Shown: positions 23,946-33,201, counted from the first letter of the stretch. The stretch is DNA of 39,167 bases from Rhodanobacter lindaniclasticus (GCF_004799035.1 NZ_MWIO01000060.1:1-39167), one strand, 5' to 3'. The notes: a model not told the origin generated them from the letters alone. Made by a program: numbers and translations.

Positions 23946-25973
23946 ATGCGACGCGCATACATGCGGTCTTTGCTTTGCGGATTGCTGGCGACGGCCCTCG
24001 GTGGAAATCTCGCGCACGCCTCCGCGCCCATTGCCATCGAGGATCTGGCCCGCGAACCCGCGCTGCAGTCGGTGAGCATGAGTCCGGACGGCAAGCACCT
24101 GGTCGGCCTGATCCCTTCACCCACCAACAAGGACGAGACGGCACTGGCGACGTGGGACCTGAACGCCCTGACCGCCGCGCCGAAGGTGGTCACCCCGTCG
24201 GGCGACCACATGAAGTTCATCGGGGCGTTCGCCCTGAAGTCCGACAAGATTCTCGCCATCGCCCGCCAGGAATGGACCGGCCAGCTGGGCGGCTGCGGCG
24301 AGGGCAAGGTGGTGGGCGCCACCAAGACCTTCGTGACCAAGACCTACCTGACCGGCGCCGCGCAGAAGAAGTTCGATGAGGCCTTCGAGCGCAAGTCGGT
24401 CCGCCTGGGCAGCCGCAACACGGATGTCTGCCTGGAGCTGGCCGGTACGGCGTCGCTGGTCGACATGCTGCCGCTGGACCCGGACAACGTGATCATCCGG
24501 CGGCTGAGCGGCGTGAGCCTGATGACCAATTACTATCGCTACAACCTCAAGACGGGCGATGTGGAGTTGCTGTTCAACGGCAGCACACGCACCACGCCTG
24601 CGTTGTTCGACTCCCGTACCGGCAAGGTGCTGGTCAAGGCGGAGATCGAACCGGTGGGAGGCGACTACGAGCAGCGTTTCCTGATCCTCAACCCGAAAAG
24701 CGGGCAGTTCGAGGTGGAGGCCCCGCTGACGACGAAGCTCTCCAAGCGGCACGAGATGGACGTGGTCGGCGTGGACGACGCCACCGGCAAGTACTACGTG
24801 CTGACCGACCAGTTCTCGGACAAGGTGCAGGTGCGCCTGTACGACGCGGTCACGCACAAGTTCGATGCGGAACCCGCGGTGGCCGACAAGGATTACTCCA
24901 TCATGGGCCTGCTGTTCAGCAAGCGGCCGGAGAACTTCAACCAGGTGGTGGGCTTCGTCATCGGCGGCCCCTATCCGCAGACCATCTATGTCGATCCGAC
25001 CCTCAAGGGCATCCAGGCCAGCCTCGCCAAGGTGTTCCCCGACCAGCAGGTGCATATCTCCAGCTATACGAACGATTTCTCAAAGGTGCTGTTCACCACC
25101 GAGAACGCGAGTACCCCGGCGGCCTACCACTTGCTGCTGGACAGGAAACAGGTCAAGACGCTGGGCAGCACCCGCCCCTGGCTCAAGCCCGGCATGACCG
25201 GGGAGGAGCGCTGGGTTTCCTACAAGGCGCGCGACGGGCTGGAGATCCCCGCGATCCTGGATCTGCCGGCAGGCTGGAAGAACGGTGACGCGCCCGCGCC
25301 GGCGATCATCATGCCCCACGGCGGCCCCTGGGCCCGCGATTACACCGGCTGGGATGCCAGCGGCTGGGTGCCGATGCTCACCTCGCGCGGCTACGCGGTA
25401 CTGCGCCCGCAGTATCGCGGCTCGCAAGGGCTGGGTCGCGAACTCTGGCTCGCGGGCGATGCCCAGTGGGGCCTGAAGATGTCCGACGACCTCGATGACG
25501 GCGCGGCATGGCTGGTTTCGCAAGGCATCACCAGCAAGGGCGACATCGCCATCTTCGGTTACTCCTATGGCGGCTTTGCCGCGGTGGCAGCGACCGTGCG
25601 CTCGCCCTCGCCCTACCAGTGCGCCATTGCGGGCGCGCCGGTGGCCGACCTGGGCCGGCTCAACACCTCGTGGAGCGACAGCCGCCTCCAACGCATCCTG
25701 CAGGGCAAGACGGTCAAGGGCATGGACCCGATGAACAACGCCGACAAGGCGCACCTGCCGATCATGCTGTTCGATGGCGACCGTGACGTGCGGACGCCGC
25801 CGGCCATCCACGCGCGCCCGTTCTACGAGGCGGTCAAGGACAAGGTCCCGGCCCAGTACCACTCGATCGCGAACATGCCGCACAGCATGCCGTGGTATCC
25901 CAGCCAGCAGCGCGAGACGCTCAGGCTGATCGAGAATTTCCTGGCCAAGGACTGCGGCCTGGCTCGCCAGTAG
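23946..25973 (+). CDS. Exported S9 (prolyl oligopeptidase family) peptidase
   Basis: A 675-residue serine peptidase with a signal peptide (MRRAYMRSLLCGLLATALGG, then AHA-SAP), a beta-propeller-like region (to about 400) and a C-terminal alpha/beta hydrolase domain. The triad is Ser540 (GYSYGGF), Asp614 (GDRDVRTPP) and His646 (NMPHSMPW). GGAG lies about 10 bases before the ATG. It should cleave small peptides in the periplasm, perhaps those taken up by the receptor encoded just upstream. Lasso-peptide isopeptidases are related S9 enzymes beside TonB receptors, but no lasso precursor or maturation gene is present here. Confidence 0.92.
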   Translation: MRRAYMRSLLCGLLATALGGNLAHASAPIAIEDLAREPALQSVSMSPDGKHLVGLIPSPTNKDETALATWDLNALTAAPKVVTPSGDHMKFIGAFALKSDKILAIARQEWTGQLGGCGEGKVVGATKTFVTKTYLTGAAQKKFDEAFERKSVRLGSRNTDVCLELAGTASLVDMLPLDPDNVIIRRLSGVSLMTNYYRYNLKTGDVELLFNGSTRTTPALFDSRTGKVLVKAEIEPVGGDYEQRFLILNPKSGQFEVEAPLTTKLSKRHEMDVVGVDDATGKYYVLTDQFSDKVQVRLYDAVTHKFDAEPAVADKDYSIMGLLFSKRPENFNQVVGFVIGGPYPQTIYVDPTLKGIQASLAKVFPDQQVHISSYTNDFSKVLFTTENASTPAAYHLLLDRKQVKTLGSTRPWLKPGMTGEERWVSYKARDGLEIPAILDLPAGWKNGDAPAPAIIMPHGGPWARDYTGWDASGWVPMLTSRGYAVLRPQYRGSQGLGRELWLAGDAQWGLKMSDDLDDGAAWLVSQGITSKGDIAIFGYSYGGFAAVAATVRSPSPYQCAIAGAPVADLGRLNTSWSDSRLQRILQGKTVKGMDPMNNADKAHLPIMLFDGDRDVRTPPAIHARPFYEAVKDKVPAQYHSIANMPHSMPWYPSQQRETLRLIENFLAKDCGLARQ

Positions 25974-25982
25974 CGGAAATCG

Positions 25983-26012
25983 GACGGCGCCATCCTTGCG
26001 GGTGGCGCCGTC
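25983..26012. terminator. Two-way hairpin between convergent genes
   Basis: A perfect 10-base stem GACGGCGCCA / TGGCGCCGTC with a 10-base loop lies in the 48 bases between the S9 peptidase stop and the rep stop. It has no clear T-run on either strand, so function as a terminator is likely but not certain. Confidence 0.55.
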
Positions 26013-26021
26013 ATCGACGGC

Positions 26022-28004
26022 TCAGCCGCCGGCCAGCATCGCCTGGATCTTCGCCATGTGCGACTCGGCGGTTTCCCGGGTCACTTCCTTGTCCGCCTCC
26101 GGGTCCTTGCCCTGCCAGTGCAGGTCGTCCTGCGGCAGCTCGTGCAGGAAGCGGCTGGGCTGGTTGCGGTGGATCTCGCCGTAGCGCTTGGTCTGCGCGC
26201 ACCAGGACAGGGTCAGCCACTCCTTGGCGCGGGTGATGCCGACGTACATCAGCCGGCGCTCCTCGTCGACGCGGCCCTCGTCGAGCGCGCCTTCGTGCGG
26301 CAGCGTGCCGTCTTCGCAGCCGACGATGAAGACGAAGCGGAACTCCAGCCCCTTGGCCGCGTGCAGGGTCATCATGCGCACCGCGTTGCCCGGCTCGTCG
26401 CGGTCGGCGTGGCTGAGCAGAGCCAGCTGCGAGGCGAGGTCGCCGGCGGAGTTGCCGCCCTTCTGCATGGCGCGGAACCAGTCGGCCAGTTCCTTCAGGT
26501 TGCCCAGCTTGCGCTCGCGCACGCTGGCGTCAGGCGTGCCGGCGGCGATCTGCGCGGCGTAGCCGGTGCGCTTGAGGATGCGTTCGACCAGGTCGGCCGC
26601 GCTCTCGTGCAGCGAGGCGCTGCGCAGTTCGTCGAGCAGGTCGGAGAACCCGGCCAGTGCCGCGGCGGGGCGCGGGGTGAGCTGGCGCAGCACGCCGTCG
26701 CTGCGGCTGGCCTCCAGCAGCGAGCAGTGGCGCGATTGCGCAAGCTGGCCGAGCTTCTCCAGCGTGGTGGAGCCGATCTCGCGCTTCGGCACGTTCACCA
26801 CGCGCAGGAACGCGGCGTCGTCGCTGGGGTTGGTCAGCAGGCGCAGGTAGCACAGGATGTCCTTCACCTCGGCGCGGTCGAGGAAGGAGAGCGCGCCGGT
26901 GAGGTGGTACGGGATGCGCGCCAGGCGCAGCGCCTTCTCCAGCGGCCGCGCCTGGAAGTTGCCGCGGTACAGGATCGCCATGTCGTCCCAGCGTGCCTTG
27001 TGCTTCTCCGCCAGTGTGGTGGCGATGGCGGCGACGCGCTCGGCCTCGTGCTCGGCCTCCTTGCATTCCAACACGCGGATCGGCGCACCTTCCGGGTGCT
27101 CGCTCCACAGCTTCTTTTCGTGCAGGTGCGGGTTGTGCGCGATCAGGCCGTTGGCCGCACGCAGGATGCGCTTGCCGCAGCGGTAGTTCTGTTCCAGCTT
27201 GATCACGCGCAGGTTCGGCCAGTCGCGGCCGAGCTGGTCGATGTTCTCGGGATTGGCGCCGCGCCAGGCATAGATCGACTGGTCGTCGTCGCCCACGCAG
27301 GTGATCCCGCCGCGCTCGCCGGTGAGTGCCTTCAGCAGGCGGTATTGCGCGTCATTGGTGTCCTGGTACTCGTCCACCAGCAGGTAGCGCAGGCGCTCGC
27401 GCCAGGCGTCGCGGCATTCGGCGTCCGATTCCAGGATGCGCAGCGGCAGCCGGATCAGGTCGTCGAAATCCACCGCGTTGAACGCGGCCAGGCGCTGCTG
27501 GTACAGGTCATAGATCGTCGCCGCTTCCAGCTCGCGCGGACTGCGCGCGGCGGCCAGCGCCTCTTCCGGCGACAGCCCGCCGTTCTTCGCGCGGCTGAGC
27601 AGGTTGCGCAGGCCGAACAGCACGTCGGGCTTGACGCCCTTGGGCGCCAGCTCCTTGACGATGCCGCCGCTGTCGTCCGCATCCAGCACCGAGAAACCGC
27701 GGCGCAACCCGGCGCGCGCGTGCTCGATCTGCAGGAACTTCAGCCCCAGCGCGTGGAAGGTGCTCACGGTGAGGGCGGCCGCATCCTCGCTGGACACCAG
27801 CTTCGCCACGCGCTCGCGCATCTCGCGCGCCGCCTTGTTGGTGAAGGTGATCGCGGCGATTTTCGACGGGTTGAGCTTTCGCCGCTGGATCAGGTACGCG
27901 ATCTTCTGCGTGATCACGCTGGTCTTGCCGGAGCCGGCGCCGGCCAGCACCAGCAGTGGCCCCTCGCAGTGTTCGACGGCGGCCAGTTGTTGAGGGTTGA
28001 GCAT
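26022..28004 (-). CDS. rep: ATP-dependent DNA helicase Rep
   Basis: A superfamily 1A 3'-5' helicase that helps replication forks pass obstacles. The 660 residues match Rep better than UvrD (about 720). It starts MLNPQQLAAVE, has Walker A AGAGSGKT at 21-28, Walker B DEYQDT, motif III GDDDQSIYAWRGA, motif IV QNYRC and motif VI YVGITRAKE. The ATG at 28004 is the canonical Rep start. The same frame stays open upstream for almost 300 codons, but that part is antisense to the divergent flavoprotein gene and is not coding. The gene converges on the S9 peptidase. Confidence 0.95.
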   Translation of the reverse strand: MLNPQQLAAVEHCEGPLLVLAGAGSGKTSVITQKIAYLIQRRKLNPSKIAAITFTNKAAREMRERVAKLVSSEDAAALTVSTFHALGLKFLQIEHARAGLRRGFSVLDADDSGGIVKELAPKGVKPDVLFGLRNLLSRAKNGGLSPEEALAAARSPRELEAATIYDLYQQRLAAFNAVDFDDLIRLPLRILESDAECRDAWRERLRYLLVDEYQDTNDAQYRLLKALTGERGGITCVGDDDQSIYAWRGANPENIDQLGRDWPNLRVIKLEQNYRCGKRILRAANGLIAHNPHLHEKKLWSEHPEGAPIRVLECKEAEHEAERVAAIATTLAEKHKARWDDMAILYRGNFQARPLEKALRLARIPYHLTGALSFLDRAEVKDILCYLRLLTNPSDDAAFLRVVNVPKREIGSTTLEKLGQLAQSRHCSLLEASRSDGVLRQLTPRPAAALAGFSDLLDELRSASLHESAADLVERILKRTGYAAQIAAGTPDASVRERKLGNLKELADWFRAMQKGGNSAGDLASQLALLSHADRDEPGNAVRMMTLHAAKGLEFRFVFIVGCEDGTLPHEGALDEGRVDEERRLMYVGITRAKEWLTLSWCAQTKRYGEIHRNQPSRFLHELPQDDLHWQGKDPEADKEVTRETAESHMAKIQAMLAGG

Positions 28005-28091
28005 GGATCGTGCGGGACGTGGGGCGGCGGTCGATGGTAGCAGAGCGGCTCTGGGCCATAATTGATGCACTGCGGTGAGGGGGGGTGCGGC

Positions 28092-29423
28092 ATGGCGGAA
28101 CAGGAAGTCGAGCAATGCGACGTGGCCGTGATCGGCGGTGGTCCCGGCGGCAGCACCGCGGCGGCGCTGCTGGCGAGGCGTGGCTACAAGGTGATCGCGC
28201 TGGAGAAGGCGCGCCATCCGCGCTTCCATATCGGCGAATCGCTGTTGCCGATGAACCTGCCGGTGTTCGAGCGGCTCGGCGTGCTGGACAAGGTGCGCGA
28301 GCTCGGCGTGTTCAAGCCCGGCGCGGATTTCGAGGCGGACAACGCGCGCGGCTACAACACCTACGCGTTCGCCCGCGCGATCGGGCAGAGCCCGCCGCAT
28401 GCGTACCAGGTGTGGCGGCAGGATTTCGACAAGATGCTCTACGAGCACGCGCGCGCATCGGGTGCCGATGCGCGCGAGGGCCACGAGGTGGTGCAGGTCG
28501 AGCAGCGCGGTGCCCGCGAGGGCTGGCTGGACGTGAAGACCGATGACGGTCGCACCTACGCGATCCAGGCGCGCTACGTGGTGGATGCCAGCGGCCGCGA
28601 CGCGCTGCTGTCGACGAAGAAGAAGTTGCGCCGCAAGAACGACCAGCACCAGAGCGCGGCGATCTTCGGCCACTTCCGCGCCGCGGCGCGGCGCGCGGGC
28701 GAGGACGAAGGCAACATCAGCATCTACAGCTTCGCGCACGGCTGGATGTGGATGATCCCGTTGCCCAATGGCGTGATGAGCGTGGGTGCGGTGTGCCGGC
28801 CGGATTACCTCAAGCAGCGCAAGGGTCGCACGGTGGAGTTTCTGCTCGACACGCTGAAGCTGAGCCCGGCGCTGTGGGCGCGCGTGCAGCACGCCGAGCT
28901 GATCGACAACGAGGTACGCGTCACCGGCAATTACTCGTACGACTCGACCCGCATGGGCGGGCCGGGCTGGGTGCTGGTCGGTGACGCGTTCGCCTTCCTC
29001 GATCCGGTGTTTTCCTCAGGCGTGTACCTGGCGATGAGCGGCGCGGAGCAGGCTGCGGCGGTGGTCGACCGGGCGCTGCGCGAGCCGGCGCGCGAAGCCT
29101 CCCTGCTGCGCAAACTGGAGCGGCGCCAGCGCGCCGGCATGGCGCGCTTCTCGTTCTTCATCTACCGCTTCAACGGCCCGGTGATGCAGCAGATGTTTCG
29201 CCAGCCGCGCAACACCTGGCAGCTGGAGCAGGGCGTGATCTCGATGCTCGCCGGCGACCTGTTCGACACACCCGTCGTGCTGCGCAAGTTGCGCCTGTTC
29301 AAGCTGGTCTACCTGATTTGCATGCTGCGCGACTGGCGCCGCAGCCGCGCCGAACACAAGTATCGCCTGGCCCAGGCGCGGGCCGAGTTCACCGGCGGCA
29401 ACACGCCTTTGGACAAATCCTGA
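28092..29423 (+). CDS. Flavin-dependent halogenase-like oxidoreductase
   Basis: A 443-residue FAD-binding protein. The start at 28092 has GAGGGGGG upstream; an ATG 30 bases earlier adds only a Cys/Gly leader. The Rossmann motif GGGPGG is at 15-20, GES at 48-50 and GDAFAFLDP at 297-305. Two features are those of flavin-dependent halogenases: WMWMIP at 218-223 fits WxWxIP, and Lys75 in FKPGADF occupies the place of the catalytic Lys in PltA/CmlS-type enzymes. The gene is not inside a biosynthetic cluster. It is divergent from rep, and thymidine kinase follows. It may be a halogenase-like monooxygenase or a reductase of the geranylgeranyl reductase type. The substrate is unknown. Confidence 0.82.
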   Translation: MAEQEVEQCDVAVIGGGPGGSTAAALLARRGYKVIALEKARHPRFHIGESLLPMNLPVFERLGVLDKVRELGVFKPGADFEADNARGYNTYAFARAIGQSPPHAYQVWRQDFDKMLYEHARASGADAREGHEVVQVEQRGAREGWLDVKTDDGRTYAIQARYVVDASGRDALLSTKKKLRRKNDQHQSAAIFGHFRAAARRAGEDEGNISIYSFAHGWMWMIPLPNGVMSVGAVCRPDYLKQRKGRTVEFLLDTLKLSPALWARVQHAELIDNEVRVTGNYSYDSTRMGGPGWVLVGDAFAFLDPVFSSGVYLAMSGAEQAAAVVDRALREPAREASLLRKLERRQRAGMARFSFFIYRFNGPVMQQMFRQPRNTWQLEQGVISMLAGDLFDTPVVLRKLRLFKLVYLICMLRDWRRSRAEHKYRLAQARAEFTGGNTPLDKS

Positions 29424-29462
29424 CCGTTGCAGGATGTGCGCGAGTTCCTCGTCACGCCAACC

Positions 29463-29489
29463 AGGAGCATTGCGACAGGGTGCGCTCCT
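29463..29489. repeat. REP-like palindrome, second copy
   Basis: AGGAGC...GCGCTCCT forms a short imperfect palindrome that contains the GGGTGCGCTCC arm also found in the long inverted repeat at 5308-5372. It lies in the spacer between the flavoprotein and tdk. The shared arm supports a dispersed repeat family. Confidence 0.55.
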
Positions 29490-29543
29490 GCGCATGGCGA
29501 TGTCCGCGCTACCATGCGGGGTCACGACTTGAACAAGCTCCCC

Positions 29544-30176
29544 ATGGCCAAGCTCTATTTCTATTACTCGGCGATGAACGCCGGCAAGACCACCACGCTG
29601 CTGCAGAGCGCGTACAACTATCACGAGCGCGGCATGCGCACGCTGATCCTCACGCCGGCGCTGGACAACCGTTTCGGCGAGGGCGTGGTCGCTTCGCGCA
29701 TCGGGCTGAAGGCGAACGCGAGGCGCTTCGCCGGCGACGAGGATCTGTACGCGCTGGTCGAGGCCGACATCGCCGCGCGCGGGCCGCTGCATTGCGTGTT
29801 CGTCGACGAGGCGCAGTTTCTCGGCAAGGCGCAGGTATGGCAGATCAGCGATGTCGTCGATCGCCTGCATATTCCCGTGCTGGCCTACGGCCTGCGCACG
29901 GACTTCCGCGGCGAGCTGTTCGAGGGCAGTCGCCACCTGCTGGCCTGGGCCGACGAGCTGCAGGAGATCAAGACGATCTGCCACACCGGACGCAAGGCCA
30001 CCATGGTGGTGCGCGTGGATGAGCAGGGCCGGGCGGTCACCGAGGGGCCGCAGGTCGAGATCGGTGGCAACGAGCGCTATGTCTCGGTGAGTCGCGCCGA
30101 GTTCAAGAAGATCAGCGAAGGCCGCGGTCGCATCGAGCTGCAGCAGACGGTGTTGCCGCTGGACGACGAGCGCTGA
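29544..30176 (+). CDS. tdk: Thymidine kinase
   Basis: A type II thymidine kinase of 210 residues that phosphorylates thymidine in the salvage pathway. Walker A is SAMNAGKTT (9-17), the DEAQFL block gives the Asp/Glu pair, and [11 protein letters not shown] lies near the C-terminus. The start at 29544 begins [15 protein letters not shown], the usual family start. In the lasso/zinc region, the stretch CHTGRKA and the later VSVSR appear to lack two of the four Zn ligands found in E. coli-type enzymes (as I remember them), so zinc may not be bound. Two genes upstream is the flavoprotein; the spacer holds a REP-like palindrome. Confidence 0.94.
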   Translation: MAKLYFYYSAMNAGKTTTLLQSAYNYHERGMRTLILTPALDNRFGEGVVASRIGLKANARRFAGDEDLYALVEADIAARGPLHCVFVDEAQFLGKAQVWQISDVVDRLHIPVLAYGLRTDFRGELFEGSRHLLAWADELQEIKTICHTGRKATMVVRVDEQGRAVTEGPQVEIGGNERYVSVSRAEFKKISEGRGRIELQQTVLPLDDER

Positions 30177-30198
30177 ATCCCCCATTGCAAGGATGACC

Positions 30199-30963
30199 AT
30201 GAGCCACCCGTTTCCCATCCCCGCCTGGCAACGCCCGCACTGGCAGCCGAGCGAGGAGACGATCGTGCTGCAGTTCTACGTGTTCGGGCAATTCGAAGCC
30301 GTGCGCGTGCCCTCGCAGGATTACGGCAGCCCGGGCCTGCCGGCAGGGCTCACCGCGACCAATCATCGCCACGCCGATTTGCGCAGCTGGGACGGTTATC
30401 CGCTGAAGGGCGCGATGGGGCGCATGTACAAGGCCGATGCGCCGCAGGCTTTCCAGCGTGCGTTCGATGCGCCGGAGGTGATGGTGGTGCGCGGCATGCT
30501 GGCGGACAGTCCGGCCACCGGCTACCTGCGCGACACCCTGGGCGTGCTGGCGGGCATGCTCGATATCGGCGGCGTGGCTGTCCTCGATCCGCAGATCCTC
30601 AGCCTGCTCGATGCCGATGCCTGGCGCCGCCACTACCTGATCCGCGATGGTGCGCCGATCCGCCACCACCTGCTGATCCTGTGCGATGGCGAGACGGCAC
30701 CGGGGCGCTTTTGGGTGCGCACGCGCGGCATGCGCAAGTTCGGCCGCCCGGACATCAGCATCCGCGACGTGCCCGACGCCGCCGTCGATCGCGCCGGCGC
30801 GCTGTGCGAACAGATGGCCGAGTTGCAGGCGCTGGGTGCGCATTTCACCGACGGGCAGGTGCTCGAAGGCGAGGGCATTCCCGCCGGCATGGTTGCGAAA
30901 CTCGGCGGCGGCATGGACGAACCGCCGTTCAACAACACCTGGATCGAACTTCGCTGGAGCTGA
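30199..30963 (+). CDS. Conserved protein of unknown function
   Basis: A soluble protein of 254 residues with no signal peptide or membrane segment. The second of two close ATGs (30199) is chosen because AAGG at 30189-30192 is six bases before it; the first ATG at 30193 touches that site. Notable stretches are LRSWDGYPLKGAMGRMY, MVVRGMLADSP and FWVRTRGMRKFGRPDISIRDVP. The last looks like a conserved core, similar to uncharacterised DUF-type proteins, but I cannot name the family. It follows tdk by 22 bases and may be co-transcribed with it. Confidence 0.75.
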   Translation: MSHPFPIPAWQRPHWQPSEETIVLQFYVFGQFEAVRVPSQDYGSPGLPAGLTATNHRHADLRSWDGYPLKGAMGRMYKADAPQAFQRAFDAPEVMVVRGMLADSPATGYLRDTLGVLAGMLDIGGVAVLDPQILSLLDADAWRRHYLIRDGAPIRHHLLILCDGETAPGRFWVRTRGMRKFGRPDISIRDVPDAAVDRAGALCEQMAELQALGAHFTDGQVLEGEGIPAGMVAKLGGGMDEPPFNNTWIELRWS

Positions 30964-30983
30964 TGGCGTGAACCGCGCAAACG

Positions 30984-31012
30984 GCGAAGCCGGCACCAGG
31001 TGCCGGCTTCGC
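30984..31012. terminator. Perfect hairpin between convergent genes
   Basis: GCGAAGCCGGCACC and GGTGCCGGCTTCGC are exact inverted copies with one base between them. The hairpin is 20 bases after the unknown protein's stop and faces the convergent nitroreductase, so it probably ends transcription from both sides. No long T-run is seen. Confidence 0.65.
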
Positions 31013-31045
31013 CTGGCAAGGCGCGCGTGAAGCGTGCCGGCCGAT

Positions 31046-31645
31046 TCAACCCACCGTGATGAAGCGCTGCGCGTCGTCCATGAACGCCTTCTCGCCGAAG
31101 CCACCTTCGTGGGAACCGAACGGCATCTGCGCACGCAGCTTCCACGTCGCCGGCACGTTCCATTCCTGGCGGGTCGCCTCGTCCGTCACCGGGTTGTAGT
31201 GCTGCAGGCTGGCGCCCACGCCGGCCTCGGTCAGCGCCAGCCACACGGCGAACTGGGCCATGCCGCTGCTCTGCTCGGACCATACCGGGAAGTTGTCCGC
31301 GTACAGGGCGAACTGCTCCTGCAGGCCCTTCACCACCGACTGGTCCTCGTAGAACAGCACGGTGCCGATGCCGGCGGCGAAGCTGTCCAGCTTGGCGGCG
31401 GTGGGGGCGAACGCCTCGGCCGGCACGATCTTCTTCAGTTCCTGCTTGGTCAGCTCCCAGAACTGCTCGCTCTGCTCGCCGAACAGGATCACCGCGCGCG
31501 AACTCTGCGAGTTGAACGACGACGGCGTGTGCTTGATCGCATCCTTGACCAGGGTGGTGAGGGCGTCCTTGTCCAGCGCCACGTTGCGACCCAGCGCGTA
31601 CTGGGTGCGGCGCTTCTTGAGCGATTCGATGATGGTGCTGTTCAT
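31046..31645 (-). CDS. Nitroreductase, Frm2/CinD type
   Basis: A 199-residue FMN-dependent nitroreductase-fold protein of the group with yeast Frm2/Hbn1 and Lactococcus CinD, which reduce nitro compounds or quinones and help against copper or oxidative stress. GGAGGAACC precedes the ATG at 31645, ahead of MNSTIIESLKKRRTQYAL. Family blocks are HTPSSFNSQSSRAVILFG, KIVPAEAF, VLFYEDQSVVKGLQEQF and SLQHYNP. No regulator is adjacent. A 16-base palindrome, GTTTCC-AAAG-GGAAAC (31785-31800), lies about 140 bases upstream. Confidence 0.92.
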   Translation of the reverse strand: MNSTIIESLKKRRTQYALGRNVALDKDALTTLVKDAIKHTPSSFNSQSSRAVILFGEQSEQFWELTKQELKKIVPAEAFAPTAAKLDSFAAGIGTVLFYEDQSVVKGLQEQFALYADNFPVWSEQSSGMAQFAVWLALTEAGVGASLQHYNPVTDEATRQEWNVPATWKLRAQMPFGSHEGGFGEKAFMDDAQRFITVG

Positions 31646-31807
31646 GGAGGTTCCTCCGAAAGGCGTGGGATCTATACGCTTTGCGAAACAGTGGGGGTCT
31701 GGTGAGCCCCACGGTTTCTGCGTTACAGGCGGCCATTTTAGAGGCGATACCAGGGTTGGGTAGCCGGCAATTCGTGATAACTCTGTTTCCAAAGGGAAAC
31801 GATGACG

Positions 31808-31825
31808 GGCCTGCCGTCGCAGGCC
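31808..31825. terminator. Possible terminator of the mutM operon
   Basis: GGCCTGC-CGTC-GCAGGCC is a perfect seven-base stem 37 bases after the mutM stop (on its strand). There is no T-run, so this is only a candidate. Confidence 0.35.
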
Positions 31826-31861
31826 GGGCGGGAGAGCCGGGGGTGTTGCCTGCCCGCGCCT

Positions 31862-32689
31862 TCAGCACTGGCAGCGCGGGCACCAGAACGTCGAGCGCTG
31901 GCCCAGCACGGCCTGACGGATGGTTGTGCCGCAGACCCGGCAGGGTTCGCCGGTGCGGCCGTAGACCATCAGCTCGCGAAAGAAATAGCCCGGTGCGCCG
32001 TCGGGGTTGAGGAAGTCGCGCAGGGTGGTGCCGCCGCGTTCGATCGCCCACGCCAGCAACTGCTTCACTTCCGTCGCCAATCGCGCATAGCGCGCCCGCG
32101 ACACGCTGCCCGCGGCGCGGCGCGGGTCGATGCCGGCGCGGAACAGCGCCTCGCTGGCGTAGATGTTGCCCACGCCGACCACGATCGCGTTGTCCATCAG
32201 GAACAGCTTCACCGCCGCCGTGCGCCCGCGCGAGCGGCGCCACATCAGGTCGCCGTCGAAGGCGTCGGTCAGCGGTTCGGGGCCGAGGTTGGCCAGCAGT
32301 TCGTGGGTGGTGCCCGGCGCTTGCCACAGCAGGCAGCCGAAGCGGCGCGGATCGGTGAAGCGCAGGATGCGCGGCGCCTGCGCGGCGCTACGTTCCAGCG
32401 CGATGTCGACATGGTCGTGCTTGCCCACCGGCGCGTCCGGCGGCAGCACGCGCAGCACGCCGGTCATGCCCAGGTGCAGCAGCGCGCTGCCGGCGGCGGT
32501 GTGCAGCAACAGGTATTTCGCGCGGCGTTCCACCGCGTCGATGCGCTGCCCGGGCAGCAGCTCGCCGATCTCGGGCGGAATCGGCCAGCGCAGGTCGGGG
32601 CGGCGCAGGGTGACGCCGCTGACGCGACGGCCGATCAGGTACGGCGCGATGCCGCGACGGGTGGTTTCGACTTCGGGCAGTTCGGGCAC
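31862..32689 (-). CDS. mutM: Formamidopyrimidine-DNA glycosylase MutM
   Basis: Base-excision repair enzyme that removes 8-oxoguanine and ring-opened purines. The start is the GTG at 32689, so the mature protein begins [13 protein letters not shown]: Pro at the N-terminus (after Met removal) is the catalytic nucleophile, and Glu follows. The protein has 275 residues, as usual. The C-terminal zinc finger is complete (CRVC, then 16 residues, CPRC). It is the last gene of a minus-strand unit with an ABC-type system, 14 bases after the DUF4340 gene. This neighbour relation is shared in several gammaproteobacteria but has no obvious functional meaning. Confidence 0.96.
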   Translation of the reverse strand: MPELPEVETTRRGIAPYLIGRRVSGVTLRRPDLRWPIPPEIGELLPGQRIDAVERRAKYLLLHTAAGSALLHLGMTGVLRVLPPDAPVGKHDHVDIALERSAAQAPRILRFTDPRRFGCLLWQAPGTTHELLANLGPEPLTDAFDGDLMWRRSRGRTAAVKLFLMDNAIVVGVGNIYASEALFRAGIDPRRAAGSVSRARYARLATEVKQLLAWAIERGGTTLRDFLNPDGAPGYFFRELMVYGRTGEPCRVCGTTIRQAVLGQRSTFWCPRCQC

Positions 32690-32703
32690 GACAGTTTGCC
32701 GCT

Positions 32704-33201
32704 TCAGTGCAGTTCGGTGGTGCGGATTTCCGGCGAGCGTGGCATGTAGCGCGCGGACACCAGCGCCACGCGCTCGCCGACGCGCACATAGCGTTGCGGC
32801 CCGGGCACCGCATTGATGCCGAAGGCCAGCGTCTGGCCGTCCAGAGTCAATGTCGCGTGCGGCGGCGCCAGGCCGATCTTCGCCGGTTCGAAATCGGCCA
32901 GCGGGCGCCAGCCCAGCACGCGCGCGCCGGCAATGTCGGCCAGGTCGCGCAGGCGGTCGTCGTCGGCCGCCCGGTGCGCCGTGCCGTCGGTACGCCACCA
33001 GTGGCCGTCGCCGCGCTTCTCGTAGTGCAGCGTGGCGGCGCCGGGCAGGGCGAGGCTGATGTGGCTGATCGCCGCCGGATCGAGCGTGGTCAGCTCGCCG
33101 TTCGCGCGGCTGGCGTCGTGCTGCCATTGCCACAGCGCCAGCGCCAGCAGCACCGCCACGGCGGCGAACAGCAGGCTTCGTTGCCGGGTGGCGCGCTTCA
33201 T
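32704..33201 (-). CDS. DUF4340-type membrane-anchored protein
   Basis: A 165-residue protein with an N-terminal membrane anchor ([17 protein letters not shown]) and a periplasmic part of beta character with [14 protein letters not shown] and [16 protein letters not shown]4340 proteins commonly occur next to GldG-like proteins and ABC exporters, as here. It lies 3 bases after the GldG-like gene, so translation is coupled. The exact role in the complex is not known. Confidence 0.82.
   Translation of the reverse strand: MKRATRQRSLLFAAVAVLLALALWQWQHDASRANGELTTLDPAAISHISLALPGAATLHYEKRGDGHWWRTDGTAHRAADDDRLRDLADIAGARVLGWRPLADFEPAKIGLAPPHATLTLDGQTLAFGINAVPGPQRYVRVGERVALVSARYMPRSPEIRTTELH

Noticed and set aside
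20500..25973. Lasso-peptide cluster suggested by the TonB receptor and S9 peptidase
   Set aside because: No precursor peptide, transglutaminase-like protease or asparagine-synthetase-like cyclase is present around the pair.
26022..28892. A 956-codon version of the rep helicase
   Set aside because: The extra N-terminal part is antisense to the flavoprotein gene, and the standard Rep start MLNPQQ is at 28004.
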